Below, piece after piece: positions 19,460 to 29,318 of a DNA stretch of 64,000 nt. The notes below the pieces were generated by a model, which saw nothing but the letters and a program-made list of their open reading frames with translations, ran no database searches and was not told where the DNA came from. Numbering within the stretch: the first letter of the stretch is position 1; each line of letters starts with the position of its first letter. The DNA comes from Mycoplasmataceae bacterium. GTDB taxonomy: Bacteria > Bacillota_I > Bacilli_A > Mycoplasmatales > Mycoplasmoidaceae. The position numbers and the translations under genes were made by a program. The DNA is taken from assembly GCA_031290395.1 (NCBI GenBank), contig JAITNN010000014.1, positions 1 to 64,000 on the forward strand, given 5' to 3'.

Positions 19460-22400
19460 TTATTCCCCAATTGCCGCTAAATCTTCTTGACTAGTTGTTT
19501 CAGTTTTAGGAACTTCAACTCTTTGTTTTTTCTTAAAAAGAGATTTTAATTTAGAAGGCTTTTTGTTAGCTTTTTCTTTTGCTTTAATATCTTGCATTTC
19601 AGTTTTAGTGTAATGAGTGGAAGAGGACACAGCAGATTTATTCTCAATAAATTCTTTACCTGATTTTTTTGCTTCGAGTTTACGCTGATTCAGCTCTTCT
19701 TCAGCTTCTTCATCATAATTAGTATTGTATTTTTTGCCACGACGTTTGATTAAGATTGGTGTAGCAACAATACCACCAGTGCCAACTATTCCTAAAATAA
19801 TTCATAGAGCTAATAGATTGGTGCCGTGGCTTGGCTTTAGAGGAATAAAATCATTATCAATAATCTCAAATGTTGTTAAGCTAGGTGTAGGCATACCTGT
19901 TTCATTTACGTTGTAGACAAGTGAACGAATTGAAAATATGACATCGAGTTTACCATTATCGTCGTCTTGGACTTTAAAAGTAATGCCTTGCAAGGCTTGA
20001 ACGAATTCAGTCTTATTTAGATTGGTTTCAAATAAATATGGATCGTCATCATCTGCGTGAGTAGTAGGTGTTGAGCTATATTTAATAAGATTGTCAATAA
20101 TATATTGTTGATTAATTTGTGATGGTTCGATTTTAATAGGAGTTGTTCGAACATGCTTTCAAATGTTTGTTTGTTTAGCAAATAGTCCAATATCTAATGT
20201 TTGTGGTTGGTCACCAGATGATTCGTCTTTGAAGTGAATTGTTAAAATTAAATGCCCAGTAGCATCGTTTGGTGTGTAATCAACATGATCGACGATATCA
20301 TCTATGTTAAATTCGCCAGTGAAAGTATCTTTAACTTTAATAAAACATGTTTTAGTAAAAGTAACATCATTCCCAATCCCACTATCAGTTGCAGGAACTT
20401 TACCAGCGTCGATAAAAGTTTTGATTTGACTTGGTGTGTGAGAATAGAGAGATTTAGTAAAGCTATCTCATGCAGCTGGATTAGTATCTAATCCTGTCGC
20501 CCCAAAATATAAATCAGAATCATCGGCACCTTGATGAGGCTTACCATCTATTTTGTCAAGAGCATGCGATAAAACAAATTTTGGTGGTTGAAATCTAAAA
20601 TAATTACTATCTTGTCCATCAAGTGAATAAACTTTTGGATGTCCATCTACTAAATTCTCGGTGTCACAAACACCTAATGTATCAGATGAACCTATCGTTC
20701 CAAATGCTCCACTGTTAGTAACACAACTTTGCAGTTGAAATCATGTTGCAGATTCGGTTGGGTAGCTAAACGATAAATCGATTTCGCCGCCAACTAAATC
20801 AGTTAAATTAAATGTTTTAGTATGTTGGCCATCGGCCGCACCGTCAATGTAAGTTAATGTATAAGATAAATTTTGAGTTAATAAATGGGTGACAATATCT
20901 GAAAAATTATCAAACTGTAAAGCGGAAGCAATATCAATTGCAAAAAAATCATAGTCAGTTTTTCACTTGAGTGTTGGAAGATTAGAAATTGCTGTTTCTA
21001 ACGTTGATTGATCATCGTGCGCGTGAGAAATTAAAAAATTCATTAATGAAAAAGAGGATTCTGTGTTGGCGTATCATTCCATTGGCTTATTTGTAGTATT
21101 TGGAATTGTTCAATCAAAAATATCTGTTAAACACCCAGTGTCAATTAGTTTTCCGTTGATGATAGCATTTGATAAATCATCTAAAGCATATTGTGGCAAT
21201 GTTTTGGCAAATTGAGCAATATCAGGTTCTTTAATTCAATTTGAATTATCATAATGTCCGTCTGAACTTTTTGCCCCAGAAACTTGATTGAGATTACAAT
21301 CTCACGCCATTAATGATGCGTCAACATAATCATCGTTATATTTAAGCACCATGAAACTTGTGTTGGAATCATAATATGATTGGTCGTGGTCAAGCAAGGA
21401 TAATTTATTTTTATTAAAAGCAGTTTGGTCTATATCAACAGCTGGATTTGTTTCAGGTGTTGGTATGTTAAATGAACCCGCTGGGTTATTGATAGTATTG
21501 TCGTAGTGTTGGGTTCCACCAGTGAGCCACATATGTGTTTGAATAGGGTCTCATGTCAATTTTAAGATGGATGATGAGTCATTAACACATGGTTCAAAAT
21601 AAATAGAATCAAATAGGTCATGAATATAAATATGTAATGTCTCTTCCAAACTACTCCCTTTTCATTCGTAATTAAAGTCACCTGTTGTTGTATTTAAATC
21701 AAGGTTTTGTGTTGCAAAGGAATCGCCACTTCTAGCATCCAACTGCATGTGCAACTGAACGTTGCTTATTCCGATTTGTGCTGCATTTAACAAAGATATT
21801 TTTGAAAAATTATAAAAAGCAGTTTGATTTGTATAGCACATGTCAAAAGAAATACTTTGTTGGGATGGAGTGCCGTTTTCATTAAATCAGTAATAGTAAT
21901 ATTGATCATCTCAACCTCATTGATGAAAGTCACCTGGAAAATAAGGAAAAGTAAAGGCAAAATGTCTATTGGTATAACCTAATGAGCGAGATTCTATTGG
22001 TTGATCGTTTGTGGATTCATAATAGCTCTTTTCATAGTCTGGGACAATTAATTTGTTTTTGTCAAATGAAACGGTATCTAATCAATTAGGTAAAGATGGA
22101 GATAATGATACATTGTCGGCGTTAAAATTAATTACATTTACATCTGTTGTCCAATTGGCTCCCATGCCTGTGTATTTAAATTCGGCAGGACTATTATTAG
22201 TGTGAAAAGAGTAAGTTCCATTTGAATAAGTTAAATAAATGTTCGTTGAACAAAAAATGTTACTGTTTATTCCTGCATATTCTGTGTATGTTTGACCTGC
22301 AATTGTCCAAGAATGTGAGTAAGTTTTATCCATTTCTGGTATAGATACTTTTTTACCATCTCATTCGCCTTCATATCATCCACTAATAGAGTTAACTTTT

Positions 22401-22639
22401 GTCACATAACAATTTAAATGACCATCAGCAGGCGGAACAAATCAAATACTTTGAGTATATTTTAAATCGATAGAAAAATTTGTTATGTGAATTCGAGAAT
22501 AAGATCAGTCGCCATTACCTTGGATAGAAAATGTGTAGTCATTATTATCTGCAATTTGTGTTTTTGAATTAGTTGCAAAAAATGGTGTAGCACACACTAA
22601 AGGTGCCGATAAACAAAAAGATAAAAGTCCTAATTTCAT
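19460..22639 (-). CDS. large surface protein of the conjugative element
   Basis: 1059 residues. It has an N-terminal signal peptide (MKLGLLSFCLSAPLVC), a roughly 920-residue extracellular part rich in Asn, Asp, Ser, Thr, Tyr and Trp with a beta-rich look, one membrane helix near residues 943-966 (LLALWIILGIVGTGGIV), then a lysine-rich cytoplasmic tail of about 90 residues. No catalytic motif was seen. Its position between the pilin-like gene and the VirB6-like gene suggests a mating-contact adhesin or a structural part of the transfer apparatus. Confidence 0.65.
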
Positions 22640-22640
22640 A

Positions 22641-22976
22641 TTACACCCCCATGAATTTGTTTAAGAAGAAGCAAACGGAAGAGAAACCAATGGCGCCAAT
22701 AACAATGACAACAGCGATAATGATAATGCCGGAACGCATACGATCTTTAGCTTCTTCGCGAATGCGAATATCTTTATGGTTACGATCGTGAGCTGCTCCC
22801 ATAATGCGAACAACTTGTCAAATACATAAACCGATGGTTAACGCATAAATAAAAATCATTAAAATGTACTGGACGACAGCTGCATTATCAGATCCAATGA
22901 GATTTGATAATCAAACTCACACCCAACTTGGGACATTGCCACCGCTAGCTCCTAACATTTGTGAAAATAATTCCAT
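22641..22976 (-). CDS. pilin-like small membrane protein (VirB2/TrbC-like position)
   Basis: 111 residues with two membrane helices (about 31-55, YILMIFIYALTIGLCIWQVV, and 80-102, IIIIAVVIVIGAIGF) separated by a charged loop (HDRNHKDIRIREEAKDRMR). Two-helix small proteins at this place in transfer operons are often VirB2-type pilins, but no diagnostic motif is visible. The start overlaps the upstream stop (TAATG) and the stop lies one base from the surface-protein start. Confidence 0.6.
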
Positions 22977-23185
22977 TATTTTTTCTCCTTAATTGATTTC
23001 TTTTTTAAGAGAAAGACAATGTCTGAAATTAAAACGCCAGAACCAAGCCCTAATATAATGCCAAGAATAACATGAACACCATCGGATTCATTTTTAAAGT
23101 CGCACATCATGATAATTGATGCGATCAAAATTAAAACAACACCGATAATTGCGAGGGTAATTTGTTTGATAAAATTTGTTTTCAT
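22976..23185 (-). CDS. small two-helix membrane protein
   Basis: 69 residues starting MKTNFIKQITLAIIGVVLIL, with a second helix GVHVILGIILGLGSGVLISD and a basic tail. AAGGAG lies just before the ATG. It is the first gene of the transfer operon and overlaps the next start by one base. It could be a second pilin-like or assembly subunit. No family is recognised. Confidence 0.6.
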   Translation of the reverse strand: MKTNFIKQITLAIIGVVLILIASIIMMCDFKNESDGVHVILGIILGLGSGVLISDIVFLLKKKSIKEKK

Positions 23186-23286
23186 TATTTTCTCCTTTTC
23201 GAGAAGATCTGAAAGCAATTTTTTAAAACCTACAAATTTTTGTATAATTGGAACGTTGTTTTAATTGAGTTGTAGGAAATGAAAAA

Positions 23287-23313
23287 AGCCTTACAGAAAA
23301 TCTCTGTAAGGCT
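23287..23313. terminator. terminator between tRNA genes and transfer operon
   Basis: GCCTTACAGAGATTTTCTGTAAGGC on the minus strand, followed by TTTTTTC, so it ends the leftward tRNA transcript. Confidence 0.75.
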
Positions 23314-23355
23314 TCCGGCAACCAAGCGAATTTACCAATTCTAACTTAGTTATAA

Positions 23356-23431
23356 TGGTGGAGTGTGAGGGGCTCGAACCCCCGACCCTCTGCTTGTAAG
23401 GCAGACGCTCTCCCGGCTGAGCTAACACTCC
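23356..23431 (-). tRNA. tRNA-Val (anticodon TAC)
   Basis: The minus strand gives a full cloverleaf starting GGAGTGTTAGCTCAG with anticodon stem-loop CTGCCTTACAAGCAG and T-loop GGTTCGAGCC. The 3' CCA is encoded. The neighbouring tRNAs point the same way. Confidence 0.93.
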
Positions 23432-23436
23432 TTAAT

Positions 23437-23513
23437 TGGTGACCAGTATGGGATTCAAACCCATGAATGCCGCCGTGAAAGGGCGGTGTGTTAAGTCGCT
23501 TCACCAACTGGCC
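23437..23513 (-). tRNA. tRNA-Glu (anticodon TTC)
   Basis: Starts GGCCAGTTGGTGAAG; anticodon stem-loop CCGCCCTTTCACGGCGG; T-loop GGTTTGAATCC; CCA encoded. It lies 5 bp from tRNA-Val. Confidence 0.92.
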
Positions 23514-23518
23514 ATAAA

Positions 23519-23593
23519 TGGCGGCCACAGTAGGGATCGAACCTACGACCAACCGGTTAACAGCCGGTTGCTCTACCGCTGAGCTATGTGGCC
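23519..23593 (-). tRNA. tRNA-Asn (anticodon GTT)
   Basis: Acceptor stem GGCCACA/TGTGGCC; anticodon stem-loop CCGGCTGTTAACCGG; T-loop GGTTCGATCC; CCA encoded. It is the first gene of the three-tRNA unit. Confidence 0.92.
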
Positions 23594-23692
23594 ACAAGAC
23601 GGTAAATAATAATAACATATAAGAATATTTAAATGATAAAAATGTAAATTATGATATTTATGGAATGGGTTTAAGTTAAAGATAGGCTATTT

Positions 23693-24160
23693 TTATATTT
23701 GAGAATTAGAACTAGTATCTTGAATACCTAGGTGTTTTGTAATAAGACCTAATTGTTTAAAGATTAGTTCAAGTTTACCTTCAATTAGCTCAAACTTTTC
23801 ATCCATTGTATCGAGTCTAGTCTCAATCGCATCAAGTCTTCTATCTACTATCTCAAATTTAGCATTTATTCTTGTTTCAAATGAGTTGAGTTCTGCACGA
23901 AGTTCACTTCGGCGAATATACGGATCTGTATCTACAATGACTTCTTTCATATCAATCTTACTTAGTTCTACAACTTTACCTATCGCTATAGAATCTATAT
24001 TAACAAATTTTGTCTTAATTTCACCAAGTGTCTTTTTAAATGATTTATCATTTAGTAAAAAAGTGCCGCAATCGTTTATGGCACCGTTTGACTTGAGAAT
24101 GTTAATAATTTCATTAGCCATTTCTTTTGATAGGTTATTTGATATCTTGATATATTTCAT
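23693..24160 (-). CDS. coiled-coil protein, mycoplasma-type
   Basis: 155 residues. Residues 1-60 are a mixed alpha/beta N-domain (MKYIKISNNLSKEMANEI). Residues 85-150 form repeated heptads (RLDAIETRLDTMDEKFELIEGKLELIFKQLG split over several turns), a long coiled coil of the type seen in many Mollicute hypothetical proteins. It stands alone between the tRNAs and the suf operon with its own direction shared with both. It probably oligomerises; function unknown. Confidence 0.65.
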   Translation of the reverse strand: MKYIKISNNLSKEMANEIINILKSNGAINDCGTFLLNDKSFKKTLGEIKTKFVNIDSIAIGKVVELSKIDMKEVIVDTDPYIRRSELRAELNSFETRINAKFEIVDRRLDAIETRLDTMDEKFELIEGKLELIFKQLGLITKHLGIQDTSSNSQI

Positions 24161-24239
24161 AATAGTTTTCCCCCTAATATGGAAAACAATTATAAAATTG
24201 AGATAACAAAAACTTTTTCGGATATTTTTCTAAAATTTT

Positions 24240-25628
24240 TTACTTATTTTCAAGATCAATTTTAAGTAAACGATTTAACTCAACAGCATATTCCATTGGT
24301 AATTCTTCTACAAATGGTTCCACAAATCCCAATACAAGTAAATGCTTCGCTGTGGTTTTATCAATGGCTCGAGAATTCAAATAAAACATTTTCTCTTTAT
24401 CTAGATCCGTTACTTTAGCTTCGTGTTTTAAGAAAGAAGTATGATTCCCAATAATTTCCGTGGGAATCGTATCTGTCTTACTTAAACCATCTAATATTAA
24501 AGTATCGCATTGAACTTCAGCGTAACTATTAGTAGCGGTTTTGGTAATATTGACCAATCCACGGTATGTTGCATTGCCACCATTATGAGCAATGGATTTG
24601 GAAATGATTTGGCTTCTAGTGTTTTTACCAATGTGGACCATTTTAGCACCAGCATCTTGAATTACATCTTTATGAGCGATAGCAATAGAAATGCATTTAG
24701 CGGAAGCATTGTCTCCTTTAAGAATGGTGGCTGGATACTTCATATTTAATTTACTACCTAAATTACCATCAATTCATTCCATGGTTGCATTTTCTTCGCA
24801 TAGACAACGTTTTGTCACTAAATTTAAAACGTTGTCTGATCAGTTTTGAATAGTGGAATAACGGGCTTTGGCATTTTTTAAGATGTAGACTTCCACTACG
24901 GCGGCATGTAAGTTATTTTTATCATAGATTGGAGCTGTGCAACCTTCGGTATAGTGAACTTTTGCTCCTTCATCGACAATAATTAAAGTTCTTTCAAATT
25001 GACCAACAGATTTTGTGTTAATCCGAAAATAAGCCTGCAGTGGTTTGGATAGTTGCACACCCTTGGGTACATAAATAAAAGAACCACCGGATCAAACCGC
25101 AGTATTAAGAGCAGCATATTTATTATCCGTATAAGGTACTAATTTACCAAAGTATTTCTTAACTAACTCTGGATGCTCTTTAATTGCGGTTTCAATGTTA
25201 GTAAAGATAACCTTCTTATCTTTCAATTCTTGAATAACTTGATGATAGATCGATTCGGAGTCATATTGATTATTCGCTCCAGATAAAAACTTAGCATCTG
25301 CTTCACCAACATTTAATTTTTTAAAAGTATCTTTAACCTGATCTGGGATTTCTTCTCATTTCGGGTTAGTTTTAACTGGTGAAGCATAATAAATGTAATC
25401 ATTAAAATTAATAAAATCTAACTTGGGTCCCCATTTAGGATTTTTTAATTTTAAAAATGTTCGATATGCTTGAAGGCGAATTTCTAACATTCATTTTGGT
25501 TCGTCTTTAATTTGTGAGATTTTTTTAATCACATCAATTGATAAACCTTTTTTTAGTGATACCTTGTTGGTATTGGTATCACTAAAACCATATAAATATT
25601 CTTGTTTTTCAACAATCTTATTCTTCAT
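24240..25628 (-). CDS. sufB: SufB, Fe-S cluster assembly scaffold
   Basis: 462 residues, normal length for SufB. It carries the family blocks [55 protein letters not shown] and the C-terminal [15 protein letters not shown]...[11 protein letters not shown]. SufB with SufC and SufD forms the scaffold on which Fe-S clusters are built. It is last in the operon, downstream of the flavodoxin gene whose end overlaps its start. This is unusual, since sufB is often the last gene but not usually preceded by a flavodoxin. Confidence 0.95.
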
Positions 25629-26190
25629 GTCGTCTTCCTAATAATTTAATAATCCAATCACTTGCAGATTTACAATCAGTTTCATCTGGTTTACCTTTAT
25701 TAAAACCACCAGTTTTCTTAAATAATGTAAAGAAGACATCTCAGCCCATACAATGTCATGAACCAATCACTGTTCGTCCTTTGGATTGCAAAAGACGAGA
25801 AAATTTATCTCTAGCTCTATCAACTACTTGAGCACCACTTGTATAGAAAATAAATGCTTCTTGTTTTTTTGGAGGAAGATTCTGAACATATTTAATTAGT
25901 TGTTTACCAAGATGTCTCATATAAACACCTGAACCAAATCCCACAATGTCATAGTCATTAATGTTTATTTCTTCCACCCTATCAATTGGCATCAAATCTG
26001 CTTTAATGGCTAATGCCATATGTTCAGCGATCTTCTTAGTGTTTTGTGTTTCTTTTCTAGATTGATATAAAATTAAACATTTCACTGGTGTTCTTTCTTG
26101 AAAGTCTCCTGTCGCTAAATTCATAACTTTTGTTTTAGTGTCTTCAGATGCGACACTAGTTCAAAGTTTTCTTGTATTTGCTTTACTCAT
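25618..26190 (-). CDS. flavodoxin-domain protein in the suf operon
   Basis: 190 residues. After a 35-residue N-terminal extension comes a flavodoxin-like fold: CLILYQSRKETQNTKKIAEHM (P-loop type FMN phosphate region), DYDIVGFGSGVYMRHLGKQL and EAFIFYTSGAQV. It resembles long-chain flavodoxin-like or protoporphyrinogen-oxidase-type proteins. FMN binding would make it an electron carrier. Sitting between sufU and sufB with overlap into sufB, it probably supplies electrons for Fe-S assembly. An FNR at 48986-49933 could reduce it. Confidence 0.75.
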
Positions 26191-26195
26191 AATGA

Positions 26196-26639
26196 TTATC
26201 CTTCATATTCCTTTAAGGCTGTTTGAATTGCCTCAATCCCAACTTTGCCACATTTAATACGGTTTAGTTGTTTATTAAGGTTTTCAAAGACATAAAGTTC
26301 ATCTAATAATTTGCGATCGTACTTCTTTCCATCAAGCATGGCTAAATAGTTAGTGATTAACTTCTCGGCTTGGACAATAGATTTATTTTTAATTAAGTTA
26401 GCCATAATATCAGTGGAAGAAGTAGCAATCGCACAACCGATGCCAGAAAACTTGACATCACTAACTTTATTTTTGTTAACCTTTACATAGGCTGTTAAAT
26501 TATCAATACAAGATGGCGAATCACGGTTGGCGCTTTTATAAGTTGCTGGTAATTTAACATCCTCAGTAATTCTAGCTGTGGGGTTTTCATAATGGTCGAG
26601 AATGATCTCGCGCCTAATATCTAAAGCTTTAGATAACAT
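26196..26639 (-). CDS. sufU: SufU, Fe-S scaffold / sulfur transfer protein
   Basis: 147 residues. The three conserved Cys of the IscU/SufU family are present in SPSCIDN, GIGCAIATSS and NRIKCGKV, with the Asp two after the first Cys kept (usual motif CGD, here CID). In firmicutes SufU takes sulfur from SufS with a bound zinc. The ATG at 26639 overlaps the end of sufS by 11 bp. Confidence 0.9.
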   Translation of the reverse strand: MLSKALDIRREIILDHYENPTARITEDVKLPATYKSANRDSPSCIDNLTAYVKVNKNKVSDVKFSGIGCAIATSSTDIMANLIKNKSIVQAEKLITNYLAMLDGKKYDRKLLDELYVFENLNKQLNRIKCGKVGIEAIQTALKEYEG

Positions 26640-27852
26640 GGTTAACAATATCTCCTTTTTTAAATGATTTCAAGGCTTTTACTAATACATCTACATCATG
26701 TTTGTCGTTGTACAAATAAAAGGAAGCACGAACCACCGCTGGTTCTTTAATGATGTGGTGGGCTAATTTGGCACATGATAGCCCACCACGAACAATAATC
26801 TTTTTATTACCAAGGTAGTTTGCTAAATCTTGGGAATGAATTCCTTTAATGTTAAAAGCCACAATCGGATATTTACCTTGGGGGTTAATATAGTCTAAGT
26901 TAGGAATCTTAGCAAATTCCTTATTAATATAGTCTTTTAACATTGCTTCATGGTTTGCGAGTTTATCTCAACCATAAGCATTTAAATAATCTATGGCTGC
27001 ACCTCAACTAACAATACCCGCTGAGTGTGGTGAACCACCTTCAAACTTATCAGGAGATGATGCAAAAGTATAATCTTGGCATGACACATTGTTGTTCATC
27101 CCACCACCAAAACGGATTGGTTTAATTTTAGAAAGATATTTGTCTTTCATATAAACCATACCAATACCAGTACCAGCGCACATTTTGTGAGCACTACATA
27201 CTAAAAAGTCCAAATCTGTTTTTTTCACATCAATCCTTTTGTGGGGGATGGCTTGTGTGGCATCACAAATAATATAAATGCCTTTGTTAAGGTTTCTAGC
27301 AGCTTTGGTAATCTTGGCAGCATCTAACTCATAACCGATTAAATTAGTGATGTTAGCAAAGGCAATAACTTTAGTCTTTTTATTAATGGCTTTAATAATC
27401 GTTTGCTCAGTTGGAACTTCATTGTCTTTGCCAACAACCACTAATTTGCATCCCTTAGATTTAGTTAACTCCATTCAAGGTAAAAGATTACTTGTGTGTT
27501 CTCCATAAGTCACGATGATTTCATCGCCCTTATTAATAAAGGGAGATAAACCATTAGCAATTAAGCTAAGGCTTTCAGTCGCGCCACTTGTAAAAATCAC
27601 TTCTTGTTTGTTAGCATTAATTAATTTGGCTAACTTACCACGTGATTCATCAATCATTTCTAGAACGTGATAAGTTAAACTAGAATCGCTATTATGGGGA
27701 TTAGAAGATCACTTTTCATAGAAGTTCACAATGCTATTAATAACGTATTGTGGTTTCAATGATGTGGCAGAATTGTCAAGATAGGTTCACCCTGGGTTAT
27801 GTTTAAATCAAGGGAAATCACTCTTGATGTTCTTGGCAATGCTGACTTTCAT
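26629..27852 (-). CDS. sufS: SufS cysteine desulfurase
   Basis: 407 residues. PLP Lys in CSAHKMCAGTGIG, FTSGATESLSLIA in the N-terminal part, the catalytic Cys loop RGGLSCAKLAHH near residue 350, and RASFYLYN. It releases sulfur from cysteine and passes it to SufU. The start is 2 bp downstream of the sufD stop. Confidence 0.95.
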
Positions 27853-27853
27853 A

Positions 27854-28474
27854 TTATTTCTTTACCATCTTACTTAATGTAAGAGAGATATTATTATATA
27901 TATCTTGAGCTTTTTTATCATTGTCTCGCTTAATACCACCAAACATTCCATCTAATATTAACATTGTCGCTTTCACTTTATCAATCCCTCTCGCCATTAA
28001 GTAAAAGAGTTGATCTGGATTAACATTACCAATATTAACGGAATGCGAAGCTTTAATAACGTTCGTGTCAATTAGCATTGATGGTGTTACATTAATTTGG
28101 GCAGAATTGTCAAAAATCACGCCATCAATGCTTTGATTAGTTTCTAGATTAACTACATTCTTATTGGCTACACTAACTAAGTCAATTTGGGTTTTTGCAT
28201 TAGATGATGCTAGAGCTTTAATAATAGTATTTGAAACACTTTTTGATTCATGACTAATTTTAACTTTAATGTTCTTTTTAAATCCAGCATTTAAAGTGTA
28301 AATATAAATGGTAAATTGCACATCTTCACAAATGTGAAAATTCAAATTAATATTCGTATCATTCTTTGCAGTGTCGATAAAGAAAATTTGTGCTTTATCA
28401 TTAGTTTTATCGATGGTAAGTGATAAATTTAAAGCCGATTTAATTTCAGTATATTTTATTATTTTCGATGACAT
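27854..28474 (-). CDS. sufD: SufD-like Fe-S assembly protein, short form
   Basis: 206 residues, about half the usual SufD length. The retained part is the C-terminal beta-helix core: DLVSVANKNVVNLETNQSIDG, DTNVIKASHSVNIGNVNPDQLFYLMARGID, matching the SufB/SufD core signature (KA.HS...G..d..qlfYL.sRGi). The N-terminal helical domain of bacterial SufD is missing. It pairs with SufB and SufC. It overlaps the end of sufC by 16 bp. Confidence 0.85.
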   Translation of the reverse strand: MSSKIIKYTEIKSALNLSLTIDKTNDKAQIFFIDTAKNDTNINLNFHICEDVQFTIYIYTLNAGFKKNIKVKISHESKSVSNTIIKALASSNAKTQIDLVSVANKNVVNLETNQSIDGVIFDNSAQINVTPSMLIDTNVIKASHSVNIGNVNPDQLFYLMARGIDKVKATMLILDGMFGGIKRDNDKKAQDIYNNISLTLSKMVKK

Positions 28475-29250
28475 GCTAAATATGGGTCAGTAATCTCAAA
28501 ATCTGGTTGATTTTTCTGTTTAGGAATAAATTGTTTGTAGCCATTTTTTTCAATCTTTTTCACTAAAGAAAGGTCGCCAATTTTGGCAATAGAACCATCA
28601 ATTAAAACTAACACTTTATTCGGTTTTAATGAATACAAGAAGTCCAAGTGGTGTGAGACAATAATGGTGATACGATCTTTGCGATTTTTATTAATAAAAT
28701 CAGCAATAATCTGAATCGCATCAATGTCTAATCCTGAATCAATTTCATCTAATAAAAGTAGACTTGGATTAAATAATTGTGCTTGTAAAATTTCATGCTT
28801 TTTCTTTTGACCACCAGAGAACCCAACATTGACATTCCTTGTTAATATTTCTTGTGGTAAATCAAGACTTTTCATTAAATCGTTTATTCTAGAATAAAGT
28901 TGGTAAAAACCAACTTTATCTTTTGATGTTTCATTCACAATAATCTTTAGAAATTCTAATGTTTGAATACCTTCTAACTCTGTGGGGTTTTGGGTGGCAT
29001 AAAAAACTCCAAACTTAGCAATTTTGTCAGTTGCTAAATTTTTAATATTCTTACCATTGAAAGTAATGGAACCGTTAGTAATGTGGACATTGAAATGGTT
29101 CATAATACTTTTTAGCAAAGTAGACTTACCAGTTCCATTAGGTCCAACAATGGCAAATACATCACCCTTGATGGCAGAAAACGATATTTTATTTAAAACT
29201 TTTTTAGTGCCTATCTTTACTGATAAATTAGTTACTTTAATCTCTGTCAT
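28459..29250 (-). CDS. sufC: SufC, Fe-S assembly ATPase
   Basis: 263 residues. Walker A GPNGTGKST near residue 37, ABC signature FSGGQKKKHEILQ, Walker B LLLLDEIDSGLD, and the H-loop SHHLDFL. It is the first gene of the suf operon, transcribed leftwards from a short divergent promoter region (29251-29318) shared with the large lipoprotein gene. Confidence 0.95.
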   Translation of the reverse strand: MTEIKVTNLSVKIGTKKVLNKISFSAIKGDVFAIVGPNGTGKSTLLKSIMNHFNVHITNGSITFNGKNIKNLATDKIAKFGVFYATQNPTELEGIQTLEFLKIIVNETSKDKVGFYQLYSRINDLMKSLDLPQEILTRNVNVGFSGGQKKKHEILQAQLFNPSLLLLDEIDSGLDIDAIQIIADFINKNRKDRITIIVSHHLDFLYSLKPNKVLVLIDGSIAKIGDLSLVKKIEKNGYKQFIPKQKNQPDFEITDPYLACHRK

Positions 29251-29318
29251 AATTTTTAATTATTAATAATTAGATTACATTATATAATATGTCTCCATTT
29301 TAATTAGAAACAAGCCTT

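Noticed and set aside
22603-22791. Plus-strand open frame over the pilin-like gene
   Set aside because: It is the shadow of the minus-strand membrane protein, which has operon context and TAATG coupling.
23346-23618. 90-residue open frame on the minus strand
   Set aside because: It lies across the three tRNA genes; the tRNA folds explain the sequence.
23886-24206. 106-residue plus-strand frame
   Set aside because: It is antisense to the coiled-coil protein, whose heptads and ATG are convincing.
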